NCBI RefSeq assembly: GCF_014773365.1
Contig: NZ_JACWUN010000010.1
Location: 62,001 to 126,000 of the forward strand
Reading direction: 5' to 3'
Source of the DNA: Pelovirga terrestris
GTDB taxonomy: Bacteria > Desulfobacterota > Desulfuromonadia > Desulfuromonadales > Geopsychrobacteraceae
DNA length: 64,000 bases
Position 1 is the stretch's first letter. The number at the start of each line of letters is the position of its first letter. Below are positions 1 through 8,966 of the stretch, one piece after another. The position numbers and the translations under genes are program-made. Below the pieces are notes generated by a model. It saw only the letters and a list, made by a program, of their open reading frames with translations. It made no database searches and was not told where the DNA came from.

Positions 1-900
1 ACCGAGTGTGACCTGCTGATTGCTATCGGCTCACGTTTTGATGATCGGGTCACCGGCCGTATCGACAGTTTTGCCGAAAAGGCAAAAATTATCCATGTCG
101 ATGTTGATCCCACCTCGATCAAGAAAAACGTTGCTGTTGATCTGCCGATTGTGGGCGATTTGCTCGATGTTTTGAGCAAGTTGAACGATTCCCTTGACCA
201 GAAGACCGAACACCTCGGGGTGTTCCGTGAGCAGCTGCGCGCGTGGCAAGCACACATTGCGACATGGCAGGAACGCCACCCCATGGCTTATCAGCCCTCC
301 GATACGGTGATCAAGCCACAGTACGTGATTCAGACGTTGCGGGAACTTTCCCAAGACGATGCGATCATTACCACCGAAGTCGGTCAGCACCAGATGTGGA
401 CCGCGCAGTTCTTCAGTTTCACCCAGCCCCGGACCTTTTTGACTTCCGGTGGCCTCGGAACCATGGGGTTCGGCCTACCGGCAGCGTTAGGGGCCCAGGT
501 TGCCTTCCCCGAGCGGCAGGTGATTGATATTTCCGGTGATGGATCATTTCAGATGAATTCACAGGAGCTGGCGACCCTGGTGCAGTACCAGTTGCCGGTG
601 AAGATTGTCATTTTGAATAATAATTATCTGGGGATGGTGCGCCAGTGGCAGCAGATGTTTTTCAACAAGCGTTACAGTCAAACCGTTATGGAACTGCCGA
701 TCGATTTTGTTAAGCTGGCGGAAGCTTATGGCGCGGTCGGATTTAATGCCACTCAGGTTGATGAGGTAGAAACGGTTATCCGGAAAGCTTTCGCTACCCC
801 GGGTCCGGTGCTGATGAACTTCAAGATATCACGTGAAGAAAATGTGCTACCGATGGTACCGGCCGGTAAGGCGATCCACGAAATGGTACTGGCTTCCTGA
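1..900 (+). CDS. ilvB: Acetolactate synthase large subunit, 3' part (5' end outside window)
   Basis: The reading frame is open from base 1 to the TGA at 898-900, so about 299 C-terminal codons of a protein of usually 550-600 residues are present. The enzyme condenses two pyruvates, or pyruvate with 2-oxobutyrate, in valine, leucine and isoleucine synthesis, using ThDP, Mg and FAD. The visible part starts in the central domain (an IGSRFDDRVTG stretch) and includes the C-terminal ThDP-binding domain, with the GDGSF...NN metal/diphosphate motif followed by NNYLGMVRQWQ. It is followed 49 bases later by the small regulatory subunit ilvN, the usual order. An internal ATG at 151 gives a shorter frame but is not a real start, because the homologous sequence continues upstream without a break. 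Confidence 0.95.
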   Translation, partial: TECDLLIAIGSRFDDRVTGRIDSFAEKAKIIHVDVDPTSIKKNVAVDLPIVGDLLDVLSKLNDSLDQKTEHLGVFREQLRAWQAHIATWQERHPMAYQPSDTVIKPQYVIQTLRELSQDDAIITTEVGQHQMWTAQFFSFTQPRTFLTSGGLGTMGFGLPAALGAQVAFPERQVIDISGDGSFQMNSQELATLVQYQLPVKIVILNNNYLGMVRQWQQMFFNKRYSQTVMELPIDFVKLAEAYGAVGFNATQVDEVETVIRKAFATPGPVLMNFKISREENVLPMVPAGKAIHEMVLAS

Positions 901-949
901 TGGATTATTGATGAAATGGGTTCAATGCCTCTGAGGAGAGTAAACGAGG

Positions 950-1441
950 ATGAGACATACAATTTCTGTGCTGGTTGAGAATGAATTTGGAGTGCTTTCA
1001 CGCGTGTCGGGGCTTTTTTCCGGGCGGGGATTTAACATCGAAAGCCTTTCTGTTGCCCCGACCCTGGAACCCAATACCTCACGGATGACAATTGTCACTA
1101 CGGGTGACGATCGGGTCCTCGAACAGATTACCAAGCAACTGAACAAACTGATTTCAACCATCAAGGTTGTCGATTTTACTAGTAAAGATTTTATCGCCAG
1201 AGAGTTGGCACTGATTAAGGTCGCGACAGAGGCTGATACCCGTGCCGAAGCGTTACGGATCGTTGATATCTTTCGCGCCAAGGTCATTGACGTTACGCCC
1301 AAAACCTATACCATTGAAATTACCGGCGCGCCCGCCAAGATTAATGGTATATTGGAATTGTTGCGCCCCATGGGAATCAAGGAGGTGGTGCGCTCCGGGC
1401 CGGTTGTTATTGGCCGTGGTGCCAAGGGTGTTAGTGGCTGA
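950..1441 (+). CDS. ilvN: Acetolactate synthase small (regulatory) subunit
   Basis: This 163-residue protein is full length for the family. The N-terminal ACT domain (residues about 2-75) starts with HTISVLVENEFGVLSRVSGLF, the classic ACT strand-helix segment with the GVL/GLF turn that binds valine, and NIESLSVAPT follows. The C-terminal half carries the IlvN-specific domain ending near GPVVIGRG. It binds the ilvB product, activates it and confers feedback inhibition by branched-chain amino acids. A GAGGAG ribosome-binding site and a second purine-rich stretch precede the ATG. It lies just downstream of ilvB and is probably in the same transcript. ilvC, which often follows in this position, is replaced here by psd. 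Confidence 0.96.
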   Translation: MRHTISVLVENEFGVLSRVSGLFSGRGFNIESLSVAPTLEPNTSRMTIVTTGDDRVLEQITKQLNKLISTIKVVDFTSKDFIARELALIKVATEADTRAEALRIVDIFRAKVIDVTPKTYTIEITGAPAKINGILELLRPMGIKEVVRSGPVVIGRGAKGVSG

Positions 1442-1475
1442 TAGTAACTAAAAACCGTTCTTTACAGGGAGTATT

Positions 1476-2120
1476 ATGTATAAAGCAGACCAGTTTATTG
1501 CTCGTGAAGGGTATCCTTTTATTGTCCTGTTTGGCTTTGTGACCCTCGTCTTTGCCTTGTTGGGTTGGACCTTTGTCACCCTGATCCTGTTGTTCCTGAC
1601 CCTTTTTACCGCGTATTTTTTTAGAGATCCGGTGCGGGTCGTTCCAGTGGAAGAGGGGGTTCTTGTGGCTCCTGCCGATGGCAAGGTGATTTTTGTCGGG
1701 GAGGTTGATGAAGAGCGGTTCTTCAATGCCCGTGTCACCAAGGTCAGTATTTTTATGTCGGTGTTTGATGTCCATATTAATCGGGCGCCCTGTGCCGGCA
1801 AGGTTGTTGATATGTTTTACAATAAAGGAGAATTCGTCAACGCTTCCTACGACAAGGCCAGTGAAAGCAACGAGCAGTCCGGGATTCTGCTCGAAACCGG
1901 TGCCGGCCCCAATATTCTTTTTGTCCAGATTGCCGGTTTGATTGCCCGGCGGATTATAACTTATCCGGTCATCGGTGATATACTTGAGCGCGGTGCCCGC
2001 TATGGGCTGATCCGTTTTGGTTCACGGGTGGATCTCTATCTGCCCAGTCGGATTGATGTCAGTATTACCCTGGGTGAGCGAACGGTCGCAGGAGAAACCA
2101 TTGTGGGACGTTTTAACTAA
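1476..2120 (+). CDS. psd: Phosphatidylserine decarboxylase proenzyme, short type
   Basis: The 214-residue protein converts phosphatidylserine to phosphatidylethanolamine in the inner membrane. The length and layout match the short bacterial/archaeal Psd class rather than the about 320-residue E. coli type. A hydrophobic N-terminal hairpin (residues about 12-48) ends in the AYFFRDP motif. The core has VLVAPADGKV and SVFDVHINRAP. Near the C-terminus RFGSRVDLYLP holds the Gly-Ser pair where self-cleavage would make the pyruvoyl group. AGGGAG precedes the ATG. The stop overlaps the pssA start (TAATG), so substrate-making and substrate-using enzymes are translationally coupled. Confidence 0.94.
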   Translation: MYKADQFIAREGYPFIVLFGFVTLVFALLGWTFVTLILLFLTLFTAYFFRDPVRVVPVEEGVLVAPADGKVIFVGEVDEERFFNARVTKVSIFMSVFDVHINRAPCAGKVVDMFYNKGEFVNASYDKASESNEQSGILLETGAGPNILFVQIAGLIARRIITYPVIGDILERGARYGLIRFGSRVDLYLPSRIDVSITLGERTVAGETIVGRFN

Positions 2121-2890
2121 TGGTAGACGAAAAGTTGCGGAACGAAAAGCGTGAGAATCTACGCAAAGGTGTTTATCTGCTGCCGAACCTGATCACTGCA
2201 GCAGGGATCTTTGCCGGCTTCTATGTCATCATCTCGACGATTGACGGTAATTACAGTCGTGCTGCCTGGTTTATTCTGCTGGCCGCTATTTTTGATGGCC
2301 TGGATGGTAAGGTTGCACGCCTGACCGGTACGACCAGTAAGTTTGGCGTTGAGCTTGATTCCCTCGCCGATGTGATCTCTTTCGGTGTTGCTCCGGCGGT
2401 TCTGCTTTACGACTGGGCACTGCGTCCTTATGGCAAGTTGGGCTGGCTGGCAGCGTTTCTTTTTGTTATCTGCGGGGCCTTGCGGCTGGCCCGCTTTAAT
2501 GTCCAGGTGACCACGGTTGAATCGCGGCGCTTTGTTGGTTTGCCGATTCCGGCCGCCGCCTGTATCGTAGCAACCTGCGTCCTGTTGTTTTATCAGCTTG
2601 GTGGAACCGGTACCATCCGTATGGTGTCGATGGTGCTGTTGGTATTTGTCCTGGCATTTCTTATGGTCAGCAATGTTCCCTATATCTCCTTCAAGGATCC
2701 GGAACTCTTCAAACGTCAGCCCTTTCGGATGCTGGTTTTGTCGATCATGCTGTTGATCGTGATTATTGCCAAACCAGAAGTCATGCTGTTCTTGATCGGC
2801 ATGGTCTATCTTGTCTCGGGGCCGGTCGTTTATTATTATTCCCGTCGTAACAAGCCACACCAGGATCCTCCTCCTGCGGTTGACTCTTGA
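2120..2890 (+). CDS. pssA: CDP-diacylglycerol-serine O-phosphatidyltransferase
   Basis: A 256-residue integral membrane protein that makes phosphatidylserine from CDP-diacylglycerol and serine, the substrate of the Psd encoded just upstream. The CDP-alcohol phosphotransferase signature DGxxARxxxxxxxxGxxxDxxxD is complete, from DGLDGKVAR to GVELDSLADVISFG at about residues 53-84. About seven or eight hydrophobic segments follow or flank it. The start ATG overlaps the psd stop codon by one base. The C-terminus is hydrophilic and proline-rich. No terminator was seen directly after it; the next feature is the promoter and leader of leuA. Confidence 0.94.
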   Translation: MVDEKLRNEKRENLRKGVYLLPNLITAAGIFAGFYVIISTIDGNYSRAAWFILLAAIFDGLDGKVARLTGTTSKFGVELDSLADVISFGVAPAVLLYDWALRPYGKLGWLAAFLFVICGALRLARFNVQVTTVESRRFVGLPIPAAACIVATCVLLFYQLGGTGTIRMVSMVLLVFVLAFLMVSNVPYISFKDPELFKRQPFRMLVLSIMLLIVIIAKPEVMLFLIGMVYLVSGPVVYYYSRRNKPHQDPPPAVDS

Positions 2891-2939
2891 TTGTCTCAGG
2901 GGAAAAAATGAGAAAATCAGAACGTGATTATAAAACTTC

Positions 2940-2968
2940 TTGACTTGATTAACGCTTTTAGGTTGAAT
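2940..2968 (+). promoter_or_regulatory. Probable promoter of the leuA T-box transcript
   Basis: TTGACT at 2940-2945 and TTGAAT at 2963-2968 are 17 bases apart. The predicted start near 2975 falls just before the first T-box stem, which is where a promoter is needed. The -10 box is only a partial match, so this is an inference supported mainly by position. Confidence 0.5.
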
Positions 2969-2974
2969 CTGACG

Positions 2975-3234
2975 ATAGATGTTATGGCAAAAGCGATGAA
3001 GAGGAGTAGTAGGCGTCGCATCCGTTCGTGAGAGCCGGTGGTGCTGAGAACCGGTACGGAAAAACGCTGAACTCGCCTTGGAGCTGCAGAGATGAATGAT
3101 CAGTAGTCTTTGCCGTGACCCTGCGTAAAGGGGAAAACAAGGTCTGTCCGGCAACAGCGACAGATGAATCAGGGTGGTACCGCGAAGCTTTTGAGGCTCT
3201 CGCCCCTGTTGGTTACGGGGGGGAGAGTTTTTTT
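2975..3234 (+). promoter_or_regulatory. T-box leader with leucine (CTC) specifier, upstream of leuA
   Basis: A tRNA-sensing leader. The invariant T-box sequence AGGGTGGTACCGCG is exact at 3171-3184; its TGG pairs with the free NCCA end of uncharged tRNA. Stem I features are visible: GCGATGAAGAGGAGTAGTA near 2993-3011, then the AGAGCCGGTGGTGCTGAGAA-type distal part from about 3031, and a specifier loop reading GAACTCGCC...GGAGCTG. The CTC at 3072-3074 is a leucine codon, fitting leuA downstream. Known mechanism: uncharged tRNA(Leu) stabilises the antiterminator and leuA is transcribed; charged tRNA lets the terminator at 3197-3234 form. T-boxes are mostly a Gram-positive device, but leucine ones are known in some deltaproteobacteria. 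Confidence 0.93.
3197..3234 (+). terminator. Regulated terminator of the leucine T-box
   Basis: CTCTC(G)CCCC at the left arm pairs with GGGG(G)GGAGAG at the right, followed by seven T residues (3228-3234). It competes with the antiterminator, whose conserved part starts at 3171. leuA begins about 150 bases downstream. Confidence 0.9.
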
Positions 3235-3382
3235 ATGCCTGATTTTTCATCGAAAAGGGGGTGGTTCGGGGGTGGAATCGGACCTGGGTGAGCTTGTGTT
3301 GATCAGATTTCCTGAACAAAATAAAACATTAATGAACCGTCCCGCAGATCTCTGCAGGATCGATACTGACAAGGAGTGAGCA

Positions 3383-4924
3383 ATGGCACAGGCAGATAGA
3401 ATTATTATTTTCGATACCACCTTGCGCGATGGCGAACAGTCTCCCGGCGCGAGCATGAACATTGAAGAAAAGATCCGGATTGCCCAACAACTCGAACGGC
3501 TTAATGTTGATGTCATGGAGGCGGGGTTTCCGATTGCTTCAGATGGTGACTTTGAGGCGGTAAAAAAGGTGGCACAGACGGTTAAAACGGCCCAGGTTGC
3601 CGGACTGTCACGGTCTAATAATATGGATATTGATCGCGCCTGGGACGCCCTCAAATACGCCGGTGAACGCGGGCGGATCCACACCTTTATTGCGACCAGT
3701 GATATTCACATGCAGTACAAGCTGAAGATGAGTGAGCAGCAGGTTCTTGATACTGCCGTGGCTGCCGTCAAGCGTGCGGCCGGCTATACGCCCAATGTTG
3801 AATTTTCGGCAGAAGACGCTGTACGTACCCGCCTGCCGTTTCTCGCCAAGGTGATCAAGGCGGTGATTGAAGCCGGAGCGACCACTGTGAATATTCCTGA
3901 TACGGTTGGTTACACTATCCCTTCAGAATATTCAGAAATCATTCACTATTTAAAGGAACATGTCAGCAATATTGATAAAGCCATTATTTCGGTTCACTGC
4001 CATAACGACCTCGGCCTGGCCGTTGCTAATTCCCTTGCGGCGGTGCAGGCCGGCGCACGTCAGGTCGAGTGTACCATCAATGGAATCGGTGAGCGGGCCG
4101 GTAACTGTTCGCTGGAAGAGGTCGTCATGACTCTGAAAACCCGCCAGGATATTCTCCCCTTTGAGACGGATGTGATTACCGAGCATATCACTCCGACCAG
4201 TAAGCTGTTGTCGAATATTACCGGTATCCTGGTCCAGCCTAACAAGGCGATTGTCGGTGCTAATGCTTTTGCCCACGAGGCCGGTATTCATCAGCATGGG
4301 GTGTTAATGGAAAAAACGACTTATGAAATCATGACGCCGGAATCAGTTGGTTTGACTCAGAACAAACTGGTGCTCGGCAAACACTCCGGCCGTCACGCCT
4401 TTATCGATCGCCTCAAGCAGTTGGGACATGACCTGACCCGAGAAGAAATCGAAAAAGCGTTTGTGCGCTTTAAGACCCTGGCGGACATGAAGAAGGAGAT
4501 CTTTGACGAGGATCTTGATGCCATTATTGCCGATGAGGTGTTGCGCGTACCTGAGACCTTTGTGTTGCAGCAGATGAATGTCAGCTCCGGCTCTTTTGCA
4601 GCACCAACGGCAACGGTTGAACTGGTGATTAATGGCAAGCCGAAAAAGACGGCGGTCATGGGTGATGGGCCGGTCGATGCAACCTTCAAGGCGATCAAGA
4701 AATTGACCAAAAGTAATGCACCGCTGTTAAGCTTCTCTGTCGGGGCCATTACCGGCGGTACTGATGCTCAAGGCGAATGTACTGTGCGTCTACAGTCCGA
4801 AGATGGGCGTGAGGTGCTGGGCCAAGGGGCACATCCGGACATCATTGTTGCCAGTGCCAAAGCTTATTTGAATGCACTGAATAAAATAGCCGGCCACACG
4901 AAAAGGACTCACCCCGCCCTTTAG
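3383..4924 (+). CDS. leuA: 2-isopropylmalate synthase
   Basis: A 513-residue enzyme that condenses acetyl-CoA with 2-oxoisovalerate, the committed step to leucine. The TIM-barrel catalytic domain starts with DTTLRDGEQSPGASM, which carries the metal-binding Asp and catalytic Arg, and includes the metal-binding HCHNDLGLAVANS and the GIGERAGN segment. The C-terminal part from about residue 390 is the LeuA dimer regulatory domain, where leucine feedback acts. AAGGAG sits 8 bases before the ATG. It is controlled by the T-box leader and is the first gene of leuA-leuC-leuD. Homocitrate and citramalate synthases are related, but adjacency to leuCD and the leucine specifier favour LeuA. Confidence 0.97.
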   Translation: MAQADRIIIFDTTLRDGEQSPGASMNIEEKIRIAQQLERLNVDVMEAGFPIASDGDFEAVKKVAQTVKTAQVAGLSRSNNMDIDRAWDALKYAGERGRIHTFIATSDIHMQYKLKMSEQQVLDTAVAAVKRAAGYTPNVEFSAEDAVRTRLPFLAKVIKAVIEAGATTVNIPDTVGYTIPSEYSEIIHYLKEHVSNIDKAIISVHCHNDLGLAVANSLAAVQAGARQVECTINGIGERAGNCSLEEVVMTLKTRQDILPFETDVITEHITPTSKLLSNITGILVQPNKAIVGANAFAHEAGIHQHGVLMEKTTYEIMTPESVGLTQNKLVLGKHSGRHAFIDRLKQLGHDLTREEIEKAFVRFKTLADMKKEIFDEDLDAIIADEVLRVPETFVLQQMNVSSGSFAAPTATVELVINGKPKKTAVMGDGPVDATFKAIKKLTKSNAPLLSFSVGAITGGTDAQGECTVRLQSEDGREVLGQGAHPDIIVASAKAYLNALNKIAGHTKRTHPAL

Positions 4925-4933
4925 GGTGGGGTG
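4910..4933 (+). other. Intercistronic hairpin spanning the leuA stop codon
   Basis: The arms CACCCCGCCCT (4910-4920) and AGGGTGGGGTG (4923-4933) pair over 11 positions with one G-U pair and only a two-base gap, so the innermost pairs must open to form the loop. No T tract follows, so it is not a standard terminator. It contains the leuA TAG and ends 14 bases before the leuC ribosome-binding site. It could stabilise mRNA ends or tune the leuA:leuC ratio. Confidence 0.7.
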
Positions 4934-4957
4934 ACCACTAATGGAACAGGAGTGTAC

Positions 4958-6238
4958 ATGGGCAAGACCTTAGCAGAAAAAATATTTGACAGTCACTTGC
5001 GTGACGAGCCGTTTCCGGGCACCAAGGTGCTCAATATTGATCGGGTTCTCTGTCACGAAATTACGACACCAGTCGCTATTGCTGATCTGGTCTGGCGTGA
5101 TAAGGATCGCGTGTTTGATCGAACCCGGATCAAAGCGGTTATTGATCACGTCACCCCGGCCAAGGACAGCAAGACCGCAACCCAGGCTAAAATGTTGCGC
5201 GATTGGGCGCGGCGCCATGACATTCCTGATTTTTTTGATGTCGGTCACAATGGCGTCTGTCATGCCCTCTTTCCGGAAAAAGGCTTCATCCATCCGGGCC
5301 ATACCGTCATCATGGGGGACAGCCACACCTGTACCCACGGTGCCTTTGGTGCCTTTGCCGCGGGAGTCGGTACCACTGATCTCGAAGTGGGAATCCTCAA
5401 AGGGGTCTGTGCTTTTCGGGAACCGGCAACGATTCGAGTCAATCTTGACGGCGTCCTGCCAAACGGAGTTTTTGCCAAGGATGTTATCCTTTACGTCATC
5501 TCCCGTCTGGGGGTTAATGGGGCAACGGATAAAGTTATTGAGTTCCGTGGTGCCGTGGTTGACCAGATGAGCATGGAAGGGCGCATGACCCTGTGCAATA
5601 TGGCGATCGAGGCCGGAGGTACCTCCGGGGTCTGCATGCCCGATCAGGTGACGGTCGACTATCTCTGGCCCTTCATCAACAGTGAGTTTTCAAGCAAGGA
5701 AGCGGCCCTGGCGGAGTTCAGTCAGTGGTGCTCGGATGAGGATGCCCGATACGTCGAGGTGCTGGATATCGATGTGTCGACCCTCGTTCCACAGGTGACC
5801 TACGGTTACAAGCCTGACTGTGTTAAGCCGGTGAGCGAAATGGCCGGGACCCCGGTTGACCAGGTTTATATCGGCACCTGTACCAATGGGCGGATTGAAG
5901 ATTTGCGGCAGGCCGCCGAGGTATTGCGTGGCCGTCAGATAGCAAAGACGGTGCGCGGAATCGTATCGCCTGCGACCCCGAAAATATTCAATGATGCATT
6001 GGCTGAAGGGATTATCCAGGTGTTCATGGATGCCGGTTTCTGCGTAACCAACCCGACCTGTGGCGCCTGTCTGGGCATGAGTAACGGCGTGCTGGCCGAA
6101 GGAGAGGTTTGTGCTTCCACCAGCAACCGTAATTTTAACGGTCGCATGGGGAAAGGTGGCATGGTTCATCTGATGAGTCCGGCCACCGCCGCCGCGACAG
6201 CCCTGACCGGTGTCATTACTGATGCCAGAACCCTTTAG
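4958..6238 (+). CDS. leuC: 3-isopropylmalate dehydratase large subunit
   Basis: The 426-residue subunit carries the 4Fe-4S cluster that isomerises 2-isopropylmalate to 3-isopropylmalate together with LeuD. The aconitase-family cysteines are seen in YIGTCTNGRIEDLRQA and in NPTCGACLGM, and the substrate-binding segment is GDSHTCTHGAFGAFAAGVGT. The size fits the shorter leuC/HacA subgroup (about 420 residues) rather than the about 465-residue E. coli type. The ATG at 4958 is chosen because AGGAG lies 5 bases before it; an in-frame GTG at 4931 would extend the protein by nine residues but lies in the hairpin and has no ribosome-binding site. Confidence 0.96.
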   Translation: MGKTLAEKIFDSHLRDEPFPGTKVLNIDRVLCHEITTPVAIADLVWRDKDRVFDRTRIKAVIDHVTPAKDSKTATQAKMLRDWARRHDIPDFFDVGHNGVCHALFPEKGFIHPGHTVIMGDSHTCTHGAFGAFAAGVGTTDLEVGILKGVCAFREPATIRVNLDGVLPNGVFAKDVILYVISRLGVNGATDKVIEFRGAVVDQMSMEGRMTLCNMAIEAGGTSGVCMPDQVTVDYLWPFINSEFSSKEAALAEFSQWCSDEDARYVEVLDIDVSTLVPQVTYGYKPDCVKPVSEMAGTPVDQVYIGTCTNGRIEDLRQAAEVLRGRQIAKTVRGIVSPATPKIFNDALAEGIIQVFMDAGFCVTNPTCGACLGMSNGVLAEGEVCASTSNRNFNGRMGKGGMVHLMSPATAAATALTGVITDARTL

Positions 6239-6257
6239 CTCGGCAGGAGATTGTCTG

Positions 6258-6788
6258 ATGCAGAAAGAATTTGGCGGTCGCGCTATTGTGCTTGACCGTT
6301 CTGATATTAATACCGATGAGATTATTCCGGCTAAGTACCTGACCGAAGTGACCAAGGAAGCGCTCAAGCCATACCTGTTGGAGGATCTCAAGCTGGAAGG
6401 TTTTGACCCCAATGGCGAGGCGTTGGCTAATGCCAGGGTGGTGATCTCGCGGGAGAATTTCGGCTGCGGATCGTCGCGTGAGCATGCTCCCTGGGTGTTC
6501 GAAGTGAATGGTATTTATACCATCATTGCCCAAAGTTATGCGCGCATCTTCCGCCAGAACATGTTTAATTGTGGCATGCTGGCGATTGAGCTGCCCCGGG
6601 CAGCGATTGATGCCCTGATCGCGCTGGCGACAACAGCACCACTGGAAGTAACTGTTGATCTGAAAGGGCAAAAAATGACGGCTGCGGCTGCCGGCCAGAC
6701 CTTAAACTACGACTTTGATATCAGCCCCTTTGATCAGGCCCTGGTCCTTGCCGGCGGCTGGGTTGAGTTTGCCGACGCCCGCTATTAG
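6258..6788 (+). CDS. leuD: 3-isopropylmalate dehydratase small subunit
   Basis: The 176-residue swivel-domain subunit works with LeuC. Typical motifs are DINTDEIIPAKYL near the N-terminus and ENFGCGSSREHAPW in the middle. AGGAG is 8 bases before the ATG at 6258. An in-frame ATG at 6210 lies inside leuC and is not supported. The size matches the short leuD subgroup that pairs with 420-residue leuC. It is the last gene of the leuA-C-D unit and is followed by a terminator; leuB lies 1 kb away, separated by a minus-strand gene. Confidence 0.96.
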   Translation: MQKEFGGRAIVLDRSDINTDEIIPAKYLTEVTKEALKPYLLEDLKLEGFDPNGEALANARVVISRENFGCGSSREHAPWVFEVNGIYTIIAQSYARIFRQNMFNCGMLAIELPRAAIDALIALATTAPLEVTVDLKGQKMTAAAAGQTLNYDFDISPFDQALVLAGGWVEFADARY

Positions 6789-6816
6789 GAGCAGTTGATT
6801 CAATCCACTGACACCC

Positions 6817-6857
6817 AAAAAAGCCGACACCCCATCAGCAGGTGCCGGCTTTTTTTG
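6817..6857. terminator. Bidirectional terminator between leuD and the dsbC-like gene
   Basis: AAAAAAGCCG and CGGCTTTTTTT flank a CACC/GGTG inner stem with one mismatch and an eight-base loop. A run of A on the left and a run of T on the right allow termination of both converging transcripts. Confidence 0.85.
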
Positions 6858-6889
6858 AACAGGTTTGGAGGACTCGCGTTACCGGTTGA

Positions 6890-7639
6890 TCAATAGGCCG
6901 CCGAAGCTGAATTCTCTTTAATCAGTTTGAGCAGGTCATCAACAGGACGATACCCGGCATGGATCTGACCATTCGGCAGGATCAGGGTCGGGGTCCCGGT
7001 AATCTGCAGCGATTGAGCAATTTCCTGGTTTTTGCGCAGGACGTCTGTATCGCAGTTTGGTTCGGGCAGGGCTGTGCCGGCAAAGGCTTGCTCTAACTGC
7101 TCCATCGACTTGTTACAGATAATGGTTTGCGAAATGCGCTGTGAGTTCGGTTGCATGGGCAACAGGACGATCTGGAACAGCAGATCAGGCTCTTTTTCAA
7201 GGGCCTGGTAGAGGACCTTATGCAACTGGCTGCAGTAGGGGCAAAGGGGATCGGTGAAAACAATCACCTGCTGTTGTGCCTGCGGGTTGCCAAGAGCCAG
7301 GGCGTCATCGAGGGGGATCGCTGACACATCAACCGGGTTGAGGCGGCGGAACAGGTCCTCCGTGAGGTTACGGCGTTGTTTGAGGTCAATGACGTTGCCG
7401 GAGAACATGTAGGTGCCGGTAGCATCAAGATAAAGAGGAATATTCCTACCCTGCATTTTTACGCTGACCAGATAGAGGCCGGGGATGTCGGAAGGAGAGA
7501 CCGCCAGGACCTCACCTTGAATCTCTTTAAGGGCTTCGATAGCGGCTTCTTTCGTCAGGGTGGGCGTTGTTGCGGCAGCCAGTGTCGTCATCCCGGTCAA
7601 TAACAACAGTGTCAACACTGTTAAAAATGGTTTGTGCAC
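6890..7639 (-). CDS. dsbC: Thiol:disulfide interchange protein, DsbC-like
   Basis: The 249-residue periplasmic protein starts with a clear signal peptide (hydrophobic LTVLTLLLLTG core, AAA near residues 21-23). The following about 70 residues look like the DsbC/DsbG dimerisation domain. The thioredoxin-like domain has the active site CPYC at residues 133-136 in a FTDPLCPYCSQLH context, and a cis-proline loop TGTPTLILPNG. Family role: isomerisation of wrong disulfides in secreted proteins. The start codon is GTG (CAC on the plus strand at 7637-7639) with AGGAG seven bases upstream. It is transcribed against the leu genes and separates leuD from leuB. DsbG is less likely because the site is CPYC. 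Confidence 0.9.
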   Translation of the reverse strand: MHKPFLTVLTLLLLTGMTTLAAATTPTLTKEAAIEALKEIQGEVLAVSPSDIPGLYLVSVKMQGRNIPLYLDATGTYMFSGNVIDLKQRRNLTEDLFRRLNPVDVSAIPLDDALALGNPQAQQQVIVFTDPLCPYCSQLHKVLYQALEKEPDLLFQIVLLPMQPNSQRISQTIICNKSMEQLEQAFAGTALPEPNCDTDVLRKNQEIAQSLQITGTPTLILPNGQIHAGYRPVDDLLKLIKENSASAAY

Positions 7640-7754
7640 GGTTATGCTCCTGTCATAGGTAGGGGGTTGTTTCGATCATTTTGCTGCCCACTTTAACATG
7701 AATTCCCTGCATTTGTCAGGCACTCTGGTGTCGTTTGGGATCAGGAGAATTAAT

Positions 7755-7783
7755 TTGACAAATCTTCTCCCCCTTTTTATAGT
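7755..7783 (+). promoter_or_regulatory. Strong sigma-70 type promoter of leuB
   Basis: TTGACA (7755-7760) and TATAGT (7778-7783) are separated by 17 bases, close to consensus. The expected start near 7790 gives a leader of about 65 bases before leuB. Confidence 0.85.
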
Positions 7784-7798
7784 CCCAGCGACTTCGAT

Positions 7799-7822
7799 GC
7801 CCTTAATTCTGAGGGCTTTTTT
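7799..7822 (+). terminator. Promoter-proximal terminator-like hairpin before leuB
   Basis: GCCCT (7799-7803) pairs with AGGGC (7812-7816) and six T residues follow. The hairpin would end only about 33 bases after the predicted start site, so a terminated transcript would be very short. It may be an attenuator or a weak terminator that leuB transcription must cross. Confidence 0.6.
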
Positions 7823-7851
7823 ATTGATGCAGAAAAAATCAGGAGACATGA

Positions 7852-8946
<1,095 letters not shown>

Positions 8947-8966
8947 GGTTAGAAGGGCCCTGGTTG

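Noticed and set aside
2159-3154. A 331-codon minus-strand open frame over pssA and the T-box leader
   Set aside because: It is antisense to a clear pssA gene and to the tRNA-sensing leader, with a basic, low-complexity product and no family features.
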